Of a DNA stretch of 64,000 nucleotides, positions 38,931-48,446 are shown in pieces (positions within the stretch are counted from its first letter, which is position 1; every line of letters begins with the position of its first letter). The notes below the pieces were generated by a model that ran no database searches, had not been told where the DNA came from, and saw only the letters and a list, made by a program, of their open reading frames with translations. A program made the translations under genes and the position numbers. Source of the DNA: Alphaproteobacteria bacterium (GTDB lineage Bacteria > Pseudomonadota > Alphaproteobacteria > Micropepsales > Micropepsaceae); NCBI GenBank assembly GCA_015654635.1, contig JAATGP010000069.1, positions 106,627 through 170,626 on the forward strand. Direction: 5' to 3'.

Positions 38931-40853
38931 GTGTTTGAAAGCACAAATTTTCAACGCAAGGAAAGCGGCTTCAGCATTCGAGGATTGGCGAAAGCCTCTC
39001 TAAAAGCCGAGTTTTGCTTGGAAAAAGTGAAGGTCGGTACGCCGGCTTTCGGATGCACGTTTGTTTCGCTTGCGGCAACACAAATGCTGGAAACGCAAAG
39101 AAACGGCTTCGCCCCAGGAAATCATTTTCGCAGTCAATAACAAATTTCTGCACGGGCAGTCATGCCTGGCACCAACAGCTCGGTATTCGAAGTTATTCAG
39201 CCGGGCGGGCGGGCGCTGCCCTATTACAAGGGCTATGGGCCAGACGGCGATGCCTCGCGCTTTGCCGACCTTTCGATCATGGGCTCGCACGTGACGACCG
39301 CATCGGCCACGCGCAACCGCAATGCGGCCAATCAGTTCCGGGCCGAGGTTGATTGGACAGAGGATAACCTGACCGTCAAGTTTGGCGGCAACTATGTCGC
39401 TGACCACTATCACATGAGCTATTACGGCCCGTGGTCCAACGGCCGTTGGCAGGCGTGGTCGGGCTATGGTCCGGATTCGGACAACGCGACCGGTGTTCAC
39501 CTTCCATCGAGTCTCTTTCACGGCATGGTCAATCTGCCGTCGATGCCGGGCTGGGATTCGTCGCACAATATTCCGGGGTTACTCAGGGTTTCGCAGAAGG
39601 ATGTGTGGTCCTATCTCAACAGCCTCGGAATTCCGTCGTCGGGTACGCCGGGCTATATCCCTGGCTTCAACTGGGGTTGCTGCCTTGTCAACGGCAAGAC
39701 GACCTATGCCGGCATGACGCTGGATGCGATCAACTCCTTCGATCCGGGTTCTTTCCAGCAGGTCTTTGAAGACACCTATTCGCTTTACACCACCATGGCG
39801 ACGGAGACGAAATTCATCGGTATGCCTTTGAAGGTCAATGCGGGCATCCGTTACGAGTACACCAGCGTACGGTCAACCGGTATGGACCAGCCGCTGACGG
39901 GCTTGACCGTCGCACCGGGCGACCCGACCGCGTATCTCTATACGTTCGGCGACATCACCAATACCTCGCAGGTCAATTCCTATCAGTACCTTCTGCCGAA
40001 TTTGGACTTCAATTTGGCCGTCACCGATGACCTCCATCTTCGGTTGGATGCGTCGCGCACGCTGACCCGTCCGAACCTCAGCGATTTGAAGCCGAACAAG
40101 AGCGGGTGGGGCGGTCGTAAGGGTTCGCTGGGCGTTTCTGGCGGCAACCCGGGCGAACTGCCGTTCCTGTCCGACAACCTCGACGTTTCGGCCGAATGGT
40201 ACTATGCGCCGAACTCGTATTTGGCGGCCGACGTCTTTGCCAAGAGCATCAGCAACTTCGTGGTCGGCGGTACCTCGACTTTGGTTCTCGACGGTACCAA
40301 CGGAACGCAACGTGTGATTGACCCGAACACGCAGGCGCCTGCCGTGTTCACGCTGTCGCAAAACGTCAACGGCCCGGCTGCCAATGTGTATGGCTTGGAA
40401 TTGATGTGGCAGCATATGTTCGGTGACAGCGGCTTCGGCTACCAGTTGAACGGCACCATCGTGCAGACCAACAGGCCGTACAATCCGCTCAATCTGAATA
40501 CCAATGCGTTTGCGGTAACTGGTCTGGCCGACTCGGCGAACTTTGTCGGCTTCTACGACAAGGATGGTTTCGAAATCCGCTTTGCCGCCAACTGGCGCGA
40601 CACTTATCTCGACAAGTTCGGCCAGGGCCAGAGCTCTGGTACGCAGTTCGGGTCCGAACCGGTGTTCGTGAATGGCGTGTGGACGCTCGATGCCAGCACC
40701 AGCTACGACATCACGGAAAACCTCAATGCGTATTTTGAGGCGACCAACTTGATGGACGTGGCATATAGCACGCGTGGCCGCTTTAGCGATCAAGTGCTGG
40801 ATGTCGTGTCGATGGGCCGGCGCTTCACGCTTGGCCTGCACTACAAACTCTAA
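38931..40853 (+). pseudogene. TonB-dependent receptor lacking its plug (internal deletion)
   Basis: From 39162 the 563-residue ORF reads as the barrel of a proteobacterial TBDR: TENLNAYFEATNLMDVAYSTRG near the end and final GRRFTLGLHYKL. No signal peptide, TonB box or plug precedes it. Upstream at 38931, a GTG after GGGAGGGGGCGGGC opens a 69-codon ORF in the same frame (MFESTNFQRKESGFS) that stops at 39140. That ORF does not look like a plug. Only about 230 nt separate the apparent start from the barrel, so roughly 1 kb of 5' coding sequence has been lost. Promoter, operator and terminator remain. It would have been the receptor importing the locus's glycan fragments. Confidence 0.7.
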
Positions 40854-40871
40854 TCTGACATAACGTAAACG

Positions 40872-40906
40872 ACGGACCGGTGGGAGGCCATCGGTCCGTT
40901 TTTTTT
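40872..40906 (+). terminator. Rho-independent terminator after the truncated TBDR
   Basis: ACGGACCG and CGGTCCGT form a perfect 8-bp stem with a 12-nt loop, followed by eight T residues. Confidence 0.92.
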
Positions 40907-40952
40907 AAGCTCACCAAATTTTGCAGCGCAAGTCGCGCGGAAACGGTGCATA

Positions 40953-40967
40953 ATAGGTCTGACAAAT
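40953..40967. promoter_or_regulatory. Candidate GntR operator upstream of the GH3 gene
   Basis: ATAGGTCTGACAAAT has a perfect right half of the recurring palindrome and the GTC core of the left half, 40 nt before the GH3 start. Confidence 0.55.
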
Positions 40968-41006
40968 AACCCTGGGCCAAAACTGGGAAATTGTGGGGAA
41001 ATTCTG

Positions 41007-43694
41007 ATGCCGCGACTCGCATTGACGGCAGTTCTGCTGGTTACGACCTGTGTGCTTGCTGTCGCCGGAATAGCCGGACCAGCCGTGTCTGTGCGCGATC
41101 AAGCCGAACAAAAGGCATCCACTATTGTTGCCAAACTGACGCCGGAGGAAAAATTCCAGCAGCTCGTCAATGTCGCGCCCGCAATTCCGCGTCTGAGCAT
41201 TCCGGCCTACAACTGGTGGACGGAATCGCTGCACGGCGCCATGGGGACCGTGCCCACCACGAACTTTCCCGAACCTGTCGGTTTGGCGGCAACTTTCGAC
41301 GATGCGCTGGTCCACGACATTGCCGGCGTGATCTCTGCCGAAAACCGCGGGCTCCACGCACTTGCGCGCCAGACCGGTCATCTCGGGCGTATCGGCACGG
41401 GGCTCGACACTTGGTCGCCCAACATCAATCTCTTCCGGGACCCGCGTTGGGGCCGTGGGCAGGAGACCTATGGTGAGGACCCGTTCCTCACGGCCCGCAT
41501 GGGGGTAGCCTATGTGACGGGCATGCAGGGATCCAACCCGGATTTGCCGGAGGTTATCTCGACGCCCAAGCACTATGCCGTGCACTCGGGTCCAGAATCG
41601 ACCCGTCATACCGCCAATGTCCCGGTTTCAGCGCACGATCTTGAAGATACCTATCTGCCAGCCTTCCGCGCCGCTATCGTTGAGGGCAAAGCCGGCTCGA
41701 TCATGTGCGCCTACAACAGCGTCGATGGTCAGCCGGCCTGTGCCAGCGAACTTCTGCTCAAAGAGCGTCTGCGCGGCGCCTGGGGATTCAAAGGCTATGT
41801 CGTATCCGATTGCGATGCGGTGAAGGATATCGCCGACAATCACAAATACGTCCCCGATCGGGCGGCGGCGGTGGCCGCGGCCCTGAAGATGGGTGTCGAC
41901 AACGAATGTAATGGCGATACGCTTGGCGACAACGGCATGGTGGCAAGTGATCGTTACAAGGAAGCCTTGCAGCGCGGCCTCATCTCTATAGAGGATATCG
42001 ATCGCGCGCTGGTCCGCTTGTTCGCTGCCCGCTTTCAGAATGGCGATCTGGCGGGATTAAAAACCGTCAGCGCGCCGGGCCTGCCGCTGACAACGCCGGC
42101 GCACAGCGCTTTGGCGCTCGCGGCGGCGGAAGAAAGCATCGTGCTGCTCAAGAATGATGGGCTGCTGCCGCTTGATAAACCGGGCGTGAAAATCGCGCTC
42201 GTCGGCCCGCTCGCCGACTCGACCCATGTCTTGCGCGGCAACTATTCGTCGATGCAGTCGGCGCCACCGGTCTCGGTGTTGGCCGGGCTTCACAGGGCCA
42301 TGCCCGGCGCAACGATCACGCGGGTGCCGTTTGGCCCTTCACTGACCGATGGCGATTCCATTCCCGCTTCTGCCTTGCGCACCCCGGAAGGCAAGCCAGG
42401 GCTCAAGGCCGAATACTTCAACGCCACCGTGGTGCCGCCGCCGCTGGCCAGTGTTGCCGGCTCTTTCGCGGACCGCATCAGGGCGGAAAAAGATCGTCAG
42501 GCCCAATTCAAGTTCGCGGCCAGGCCGGTGGTAACGCGCATCGAACAGGGCATTGCGGCGCGCGGCAACGAGCTTACGGCCGTTTCCGATAGCCATCGTG
42601 TGGTCTGGACCGGATTTCTGGTTCCACCCGAGACGGGTACCTATCGCATGGGGCTGACCGGTTTCATGGGATCGTTCGCCATCGATGACAAAGAGATCGC
42701 TGCGCTGGATCACCCGCAATGGGGTGGCATGCCGAAGTTAACCGACATCAAGCTGGTCAAAGGCAAGCGCTACAAGATCCGCGTTGTCACCGAGGCGCAC
42801 GGGCTATCCAGCATCGACCTCAAATGGCAACTCGTGTCCGCGGATCCGATCGAGAACCTCAAAGCCGCCGCGGCGAAATCTGACGTGATCGTGGCGGTGG
42901 TTGGTCTTACCTCCGACCTCGAAGGCGAGGAGATGCCGGTGCATGTCGAAGGCTTCTCGGGCGGTGACAAGACTTCACTCGATATTCCCGCCGAACAGAA
43001 GACGCTGCTGGAAGCGGCCAAAGCGACCGGAAAACCGTTGATCGTCGTCGTGATGAACGGCAGTCCGGTGGCGCTGCAATGGGCCAAGGCCAATGCGTCG
43101 GCCATCGTCGAAGCGTGGTATTCTGGACAGGCAGGCGGGCTTGCTATCGCCAATGTGATTTTCGGCAGGACCAATCCGGGCGGACGACTGCCGCTTACCT
43201 TTTATGCCACCGTGGCCGATCTGCCCCCCTTCGATGATTATTCGATGAAGGGCCGCACCTATCGCTATTTCACCGGTACGCCGGTGTATCCGTTCGGCTA
43301 TGGCCTTAGCTATACAAGCTTCAGCTATGCCCCGCTCAAAGTCGAAACCGCCGGCGGTGCGGCGCAGAATGGCGTGCGTGTGACGACTGAGATCCGCAAC
43401 ACAGGTGCGCGCAATGGCAGCGAGGTTGCCGAACTCTACCTGACGCCACCGGCTTTTGAGGGTGCGCCGCGTCTTGCCTTGCGTGGCTTTAAGCGCGTGG
43501 CGCTGAAGCCGGGCGAAGCCCGCGAGGTGGCGTTCGAACTTTCCCCGCGCGATCTCAGTTTCGTAACGGCTGAAGGTGTCCGTCAAATCATGGCGGGCCG
43601 GTATACGATCAGCATCGGCTCCGGTCAGCCGGATGCGGGCGTCGCGCATCAGACGTCGAGCTTCGATGCGGCGGCGGTTCGGCTTCCAGAGTGA
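41007..43694 (+). CDS. Glycoside hydrolase family 3 with PA14 insertion, probable beta-xylosidase or beta-glucosidase
   Basis: An 895-residue exported retaining exo-glycosidase. It has a signal peptide (MPRLALTAVLLVTTCVLAVAGIAG). The first domain includes NWWTESLHGA, DTWSPNINLFRDPRWGRGQETYGEDP, KHYAVHSGPES and the nucleophile Asp in GYVVSDCDAVKDI. The second alpha/beta domain is split by a PA14-like module (about residues 470-610, GLKAEYFNA...ETGTYRMGLTGFMGSF). A fibronectin-III-like end (VEVAELYLTPP, LRGFKRVALKPGEAREV) follows. The ESLHG and DPRWGRGQE pattern is common in beta-xylosidase-like GH3 enzymes, which fits the arabinoxylan context. Confidence 0.9.
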   Translation: MPRLALTAVLLVTTCVLAVAGIAGPAVSVRDQAEQKASTIVAKLTPEEKFQQLVNVAPAIPRLSIPAYNWWTESLHGAMGTVPTTNFPEPVGLAATFDDALVHDIAGVISAENRGLHALARQTGHLGRIGTGLDTWSPNINLFRDPRWGRGQETYGEDPFLTARMGVAYVTGMQGSNPDLPEVISTPKHYAVHSGPESTRHTANVPVSAHDLEDTYLPAFRAAIVEGKAGSIMCAYNSVDGQPACASELLLKERLRGAWGFKGYVVSDCDAVKDIADNHKYVPDRAAAVAAALKMGVDNECNGDTLGDNGMVASDRYKEALQRGLISIEDIDRALVRLFAARFQNGDLAGLKTVSAPGLPLTTPAHSALALAAAEESIVLLKNDGLLPLDKPGVKIALVGPLADSTHVLRGNYSSMQSAPPVSVLAGLHRAMPGATITRVPFGPSLTDGDSIPASALRTPEGKPGLKAEYFNATVVPPPLASVAGSFADRIRAEKDRQAQFKFAARPVVTRIEQGIAARGNELTAVSDSHRVVWTGFLVPPETGTYRMGLTGFMGSFAIDDKEIAALDHPQWGGMPKLTDIKLVKGKRYKIRVVTEAHGLSSIDLKWQLVSADPIENLKAAAAKSDVIVAVVGLTSDLEGEEMPVHVEGFSGGDKTSLDIPAEQKTLLEAAKATGKPLIVVVMNGSPVALQWAKANASAIVEAWYSGQAGGLAIANVIFGRTNPGGRLPLTFYATVADLPPFDDYSMKGRTYRYFTGTPVYPFGYGLSYTSFSYAPLKVETAGGAAQNGVRVTTEIRNTGARNGSEVAELYLTPPAFEGAPRLALRGFKRVALKPGEAREVAFELSPRDLSFVTAEGVRQIMAGRYTISIGSGQPDAGVAHQTSSFDAAAVRLPE

Positions 43695-43847
43695 CCTGCG
43701 GATTGGCGCCTTGGGCGAGGGTACCCATTTCGATGTCAAAGATAGCATCACCAGTGCGTGCGGTTTGCAGCAGCGCGCACCGGGACAGGCCGGGCCCTCG
43801 GCCTGATGGCACCGACGGCACAAGGTTTATATGGGAGGACGAAAAAC

Positions 43848-45950
43848 ATGGCCGAAAATAACAAGTTACTGATGTCTCGCCGTGGCGCGATCAGCGGTTC
43901 AATCGCGCTCAGTCTGGCAGGTGCCTTGCCGTTGCGTGCAGCCGCAGCGGCAACCGTCTTGGCGGCGGGCATCGACGCTGGCAAAGCCGGTCATCCGATC
44001 GCCGATTACATCTTTGGCGGCTTCATCGAGCACATTGGCAATCTGATCAATTACAGTTTTTGGAGCGAAGTGCTGGACGACCGCAAGTTCTTCTATCCGG
44101 TTGATTCCACGCCGCTGCCGCAGCCGGAGCGGGCCAGCCGCCGGATGATGCCCCCGCCCAACAAATGGATACCGGTCGGTCCCGATGCCGATGTCACGAT
44201 GGACAAGGTGGCGCCCTATGTCGGCGAGCAGAGCCCGGTCGTGCATCTGGCGGGAACCAAGCCGCGCGGTATTGCGCAGAGCAACCTTGCGCTTTCCAGA
44301 AAGGATTATGTCGGCCGCGTCGTGATCGTAGCTGATCCGGGTGCGGAAATTACCGCCACGTTGAGCTGGGGCAAGGGCGCGCACGAGCGCCAGACGGTCA
44401 AGCTCGCCGCGGGTGGGGCCTGGGCGACGGTTCCGCTCAAATTCTCTTGCCTGGCCGATACCACTACCGGGCGTCTGGAAATCGCCGGTAAAGGCAACGG
44501 CACGTTCAAGATCGGCGCCGTTTCGCTCATGCCGGCCGATAACGTCCGTGGTTTTCGGGCCGATACCATGGCGCTGATGAAAGAGCTGGATTGCAAGATC
44601 CTGCGCATGCCCGGCGGCAACTTCATCTCCGGCTACGATTGGAAGGACACCGTCGGCGATCCCGACAAGCGTCCGCCGAAGGCCGATCCGAACTGGCATC
44701 AGCTACAGCCCAACGATGTTGGCGTCGATGAACTTTTGCAGATGTGTCAGGACATTCTCGGCGTCGAGCCGTATTGGTGCATCAACACCGGCTTCGGCGA
44801 GCCGCGTTCGGGTGGGGAACTGGTCGAATACGTCAATGGCGCCGCAACGACGGAGTGGGGCGCCAAGCGCGCCGCCAACGGTCATGTCGTGCCCTACAAG
44901 GTGCATTATTGGAACGTCGGCAACGAGATGTATGGCCATTGGCAGCTCGGCCACATGTCGCTTGAGCAATATACCGCCAAGCACACCCTGTTCGCCGATG
45001 CGATCCGCAAGGTGGATCCCTCCGTTTACATCATCGTACCGGGCGGGTTCGTCGATGAGATGACGACCGGCCAAGGCATCATGATCGATTCCGGCAGCCG
45101 TCTCGTCGCTTATGGTTCGGAGCGGGATTGGGCGGGCGGCATGCTGAAGAATGCGTGGGGTTCGTTCGATGCGCTGGCGACTCACGCCTATCAGGCCGAG
45201 AACAAGCACTTCAATCTCGAAACCGGCAAGAACGAAGACATCACGCAGCCGCTGGTGGAATGGGCCCGTGCCCCGGCCAATCGCGTCGCCACCATGGCCG
45301 ATTGCTGGGAGGAATATAAGAAACGCGTCCCGGCGCTGAACGAAGGCAAGGTCAGGGTCTTCTTCGACGAGTGGGCCTATCATTTCCAGCAGGACTTCAA
45401 GGGCTGCCTTGCCATCGCGCGCACGTTGCAGGAGTTCTTCCGCCATACCGATTTCATCGACATGGCCGCTTACACCATGGGCATGTCGTGGCTGTCCTAT
45501 GACCGGACTCATGCGGTGGTCAGTGCGTCGGGCCGCGTGTTCCAGCTCTACAACAAGCATTTCGGGCGTATTCCGGTGGCCGTGACGGGCAACTCGCCCA
45601 CGCCGGCGCCGCAATATGCGGCCGGTGGTGATCAGCCGAAGGTGAACACCGGCAGCCCGACGCATCCGCTCGATGTTTCTGCCGCGCTTTCGTCGGATAA
45701 GACGAAGCTTGTGATTGCTGTGGTCAACGCCACCGAAGAAGCCCATTCGCTGGCGCTCTCGCTGGAGGGCGTCAAGATCGTGGCCGAGGGGCGGACCTTC
45801 ACGTTGAACTCGGCGCATGGGCTCGATGCGCAGAACGCCGTCGGCAAGGCGCCGGAGGTGAACATTGTCGAAGGCACCTTCGATGCAACGGCCAAGACCA
45901 TCGCCGCGGCTCCGGCCAGCATCGTCCTCTACGAGTATGCGTTAGCCTAA
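43848..45950 (+). CDS. Second GH51-like alpha-L-arabinofuranosidase, larger and Tat-exported
   Basis: A 700-residue enzyme, distantly related to the other GH51 in this window. The start at 43848 follows GGGAGGACG; the track start at 43758 adds an unlikely 30 residues. The leader LMSRRGAISGSIALSLAGALPLRAAA is a twin-arginine signal. The catalytic core shows FGGFIEHIGNLINYSFWSE, LRMPGGNFISGYDWKD, the acid/base Glu in YWNVGNEMYGHW and the nucleophile Glu in VFFDEWAYHF. An extra beta domain (about 160-270) interrupts the early barrel. It follows GH3 by 153 nt on the same strand and precedes an esterase gene. Confidence 0.85.
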   Translation: MAENNKLLMSRRGAISGSIALSLAGALPLRAAAAATVLAAGIDAGKAGHPIADYIFGGFIEHIGNLINYSFWSEVLDDRKFFYPVDSTPLPQPERASRRMMPPPNKWIPVGPDADVTMDKVAPYVGEQSPVVHLAGTKPRGIAQSNLALSRKDYVGRVVIVADPGAEITATLSWGKGAHERQTVKLAAGGAWATVPLKFSCLADTTTGRLEIAGKGNGTFKIGAVSLMPADNVRGFRADTMALMKELDCKILRMPGGNFISGYDWKDTVGDPDKRPPKADPNWHQLQPNDVGVDELLQMCQDILGVEPYWCINTGFGEPRSGGELVEYVNGAATTEWGAKRAANGHVVPYKVHYWNVGNEMYGHWQLGHMSLEQYTAKHTLFADAIRKVDPSVYIIVPGGFVDEMTTGQGIMIDSGSRLVAYGSERDWAGGMLKNAWGSFDALATHAYQAENKHFNLETGKNEDITQPLVEWARAPANRVATMADCWEEYKKRVPALNEGKVRVFFDEWAYHFQQDFKGCLAIARTLQEFFRHTDFIDMAAYTMGMSWLSYDRTHAVVSASGRVFQLYNKHFGRIPVAVTGNSPTPAPQYAAGGDQPKVNTGSPTHPLDVSAALSSDKTKLVIAVVNATEEAHSLALSLEGVKIVAEGRTFTLNSAHGLDAQNAVGKAPEVNIVEGTFDATAKTIAAAPASIVLYEYALA

Positions 45951-46056
45951 ATCGCCGGAGATGGTGGGCCGCTGCTTGATCGGCGGCCCACCGCTCTGCG
46001 AAAGCGCAGTCTCGTCCGTTCACCGAGCTGATACGGGATCTCTTGGAGGCCAACCC

Positions 46057-47103
46057 ATGACGAACCGGCGGGGATTTCTGAAATTGGGCGGCGCGGCGCT
46101 TGTGTCCGGCTATGCCTTGAACACCGATGTCTTCGCGGCCGAGATCGATCCCTTGACCTTGGTCGATCCGGAGCTGCGCTCCTGGGCCATTCAGATGCGG
46201 GCCACGTCGGGGCCGCCGGCTCCCTTGACCAACGAAGCGCTTCCGGCGATCCGCGCCAAGATATCGTCTTCGGCGATGCCGCCGCTCGAAGGCGTTGCCG
46301 TGGCAGAAAAACGAATTGCGGGCGTTGCCGGTCAACCGGACGTCAGGGTCTATATCGCCAATGCCAAGCCGGGGGCATCCCGGCCCGGCATCGTCTTCAT
46401 GCATGGCGGCGGGTTTATTTTCGGCGATGCCAAGGCGACGATTCGCGAGATTCAGGGTCTTGCCCTGGCACTCGATTGCTGCGTCATTTCGGTCGATTAC
46501 CGTCTGGCGCCGGAGACGATCTATATCGGCTCCAAAGAGGACAACTACGTGGCGCTGCTGTGGACATACCGCAACGCGGCCGAACTCGGCATCGATCTCA
46601 AGCGCATCGCAGTGATGGGCGAGAGTGCGGGCGGCGGCCATGCCGCTCTGCTGGCGATCACGGCACGGGATCGCGGCGAGGTGCCGGTTTGCTTCCAGGT
46701 GTTGGTCTATCCCATGCTGGACGACCGCACCGCCTCTTCGCGACAAGTTCCGAAATTCTTCGGCACCTTCGTTTGGAGCGCTGATGCCAACCAATTCGGT
46801 TGGAAGTCCTTCTTGGGGCGCTCACCCGGCGGGCGTGATGTTCCCGTGGCGGCCGTCCCGGCGCGCACTTTGGACCTAAGCGGGCTACCCCCAGCCTTTA
46901 TCGGTGTCGGAACGCTGGACCTCTTTTTCGATGAAGACCTGGATTATGCCCGGCGGCTGGCCGATGCGGCTGTCCCGGTCGAGTTACTGGTGGTGCCGGG
47001 GGTGTACCACGGGTTCGATCACGATCCGTCAGCTTCGGTCTCGTTGCGGTTTAATCTTGCCAAGCGCGATGCCCTGCGGCGGGCCTTCTCGCGGCAAGGC
47101 TAG
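46057..47103 (+). CDS. Alpha/beta-hydrolase of the hormone-sensitive lipase-type esterase family
   Basis: A 348-residue exported esterase. The start at 46057 follows TTGGAGGCC. The leader NRRGFLKLGGAALVSGYA is Tat-like. Family IV esterase motifs are FMHGGGFIFGDA (oxyanion hole), the nucleophile elbow VMGESAGGGHA, an Asp near GTLDLFFDED and a His in VPGVYHGFDHD. The substrate is unknown, but its position after GH51 suggests deacylation of glycan fragments. The gene ends before galM's own promoter region. Confidence 0.82.
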   Translation: MTNRRGFLKLGGAALVSGYALNTDVFAAEIDPLTLVDPELRSWAIQMRATSGPPAPLTNEALPAIRAKISSSAMPPLEGVAVAEKRIAGVAGQPDVRVYIANAKPGASRPGIVFMHGGGFIFGDAKATIREIQGLALALDCCVISVDYRLAPETIYIGSKEDNYVALLWTYRNAAELGIDLKRIAVMGESAGGGHAALLAITARDRGEVPVCFQVLVYPMLDDRTASSRQVPKFFGTFVWSADANQFGWKSFLGRSPGGRDVPVAAVPARTLDLSGLPPAFIGVGTLDLFFDEDLDYARRLADAAVPVELLVVPGVYHGFDHDPSASVSLRFNLAKRDALRRAFSRQG

Positions 47104-47166
47104 CGTTTGGTCGCCCCGCCGGCAATTCGGGCCGTCGTGCGCCAAAGTTTGCCTTTTACCCCGCAT

Positions 47167-47181
47167 AATTGTCTGATTTAT
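47167..47181. promoter_or_regulatory. Candidate GntR operator upstream of galM
   Basis: AATTGTCTGATTTAT has the left half of the recurring palindrome and is about 50 nt before the galM start. Confidence 0.5.
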
Positions 47182-47231
47182 TGGGGCTTCTGTAAAAGGG
47201 AATAACTCCCAGGCAATAGGGGAAGGGCAAG

Positions 47232-48350
47232 ATGATCAAAATGATTATGACGGGCGCATCGGTGCTGGCGCTCATGGCCGCGGCCAATGCAACAGTCACC
47301 GCGACGTCATTTGGCAAGACCGCCGCCAATGAACCGGTAACGCTTTACACGCTGACCAACAAGAACGGCGTCGAAGCGAAAATCTCGACCTACGGAGCCA
47401 CACTGGTCTCGCTCAAGGAACCGGACCGCAGTGGCAAGCTTGCCAGCGTGGTGCTCGGTTTCAGCAGCGTTGATCCTTATGTGAAGGGCGTGCCGTTTTT
47501 TGGCGCCACCATCGGGCGCTACGGCAACCGCATTGCCAAGGGCCGGTTTGTGCTCGATGGCAAGACGTATCAGCTTCCCACCAATGACGGTCCGAACAGC
47601 CTGCATGGCGGCGCCAAAGGGTTCGACAAGCGATTGTGGACGGCCACGCCCGTCTCCGCCAAAAATGGCGAAGCCTTGAAGCTCACTTATGTGAGTGCCG
47701 ATGGCGAGGAGGGCTATCCCGGCAAGCTCTCGGTGCAGGTGACATACACGCTGCGCGCCGACAATTCGCTCGACATCGCCTATGAGGCAACGACCACCAA
47801 GCCGACGGTCGTCAATCTCACCAATCACACCTATTACAATCTCAGCGGCGATCCGCAGAAGCCGATCACCGGCGATCTTCTGACGATCAAGGCCGACACG
47901 TTCACGCCCATCGATGCCACGCTGATCCCGACCGGCGACTTGAAGCCCGTCAAAGGCACGCCCTTCGATTTCACCAAGGCAACGGCGATTGGTGCGCGCA
48001 TTAGCGCCGATGACCAGCAGCTCAAATTCGCCGGCGGCTATGACCATAACTGGGTGCTGAACAAATCCGCTGCGGGCACCATGACCACGGCTGCCATTCT
48101 CAGCGACCCTGCCAGCGGTCGCATCTTGGAGGTCAAGACCACCGAACCGGGCCTGCAGTTCTATTCGGGCAACTTCTTGGACGGCAAACCGGCGGGTGCG
48201 GGCACGGTCTATCAGCATCGCACGGGGCTATGCCTGGAGACCCAGCACTTCCCCGATTCTCCCAACAAGACCGGATTTCCGTCCACGGTTCTTCACCCTG
48301 GTCAGACCTATCATAGCGAAACCGTATTGGTGTTCTCGGTACAGAAATAG
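47232..48350 (+). CDS. galM: Aldose 1-epimerase (mutarotase)
   Basis: Interconverts alpha and beta anomers of aldoses such as galactose, arabinose or xylose released by the locus enzymes. It is 372 residues with a short leader (MIKMIMTGASVLALMAAANA), so it is probably periplasmic. Motifs are TYGATLVSLKEPDR, FFGATIGRYGNRIAKGRF, NDGPNSLHGGAKGFDKR, the catalytic His in VVNLTNHTYYNLSG and the late Glu region GLCLETQHFPDSPN. The ribosome site AGGGGAAGGG precedes the ATG. A shared terminator separates it from the convergent symporter gene. Confidence 0.92.
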   Translation: MIKMIMTGASVLALMAAANATVTATSFGKTAANEPVTLYTLTNKNGVEAKISTYGATLVSLKEPDRSGKLASVVLGFSSVDPYVKGVPFFGATIGRYGNRIAKGRFVLDGKTYQLPTNDGPNSLHGGAKGFDKRLWTATPVSAKNGEALKLTYVSADGEEGYPGKLSVQVTYTLRADNSLDIAYEATTTKPTVVNLTNHTYYNLSGDPQKPITGDLLTIKADTFTPIDATLIPTGDLKPVKGTPFDFTKATAIGARISADDQQLKFAGGYDHNWVLNKSAAGTMTTAAILSDPASGRILEVKTTEPGLQFYSGNFLDGKPAGAGTVYQHRTGLCLETQHFPDSPNKTGFPSTVLHPGQTYHSETVLVFSVQK

Positions 48351-48375
48351 CGCGGAACGCCAGGCGTAAAAAAGA

Positions 48376-48403
48376 GGGCGGGGCCTCTCGGCGCCGCCCT
48401 TTT
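48376..48403. terminator. Bidirectional terminator between galM and the symporter gene
   Basis: GGGCGGGGCC-TCTC-GGCGCCGCCC is a near-perfect stem (one mismatch) flanked by A-run and T-run, so it can serve both convergent units. Confidence 0.85.
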
Positions 48404-48446
48404 AGTTTGGCTGCCGAGGAGGTCGAACAGCCAGGTACCAAATCGG

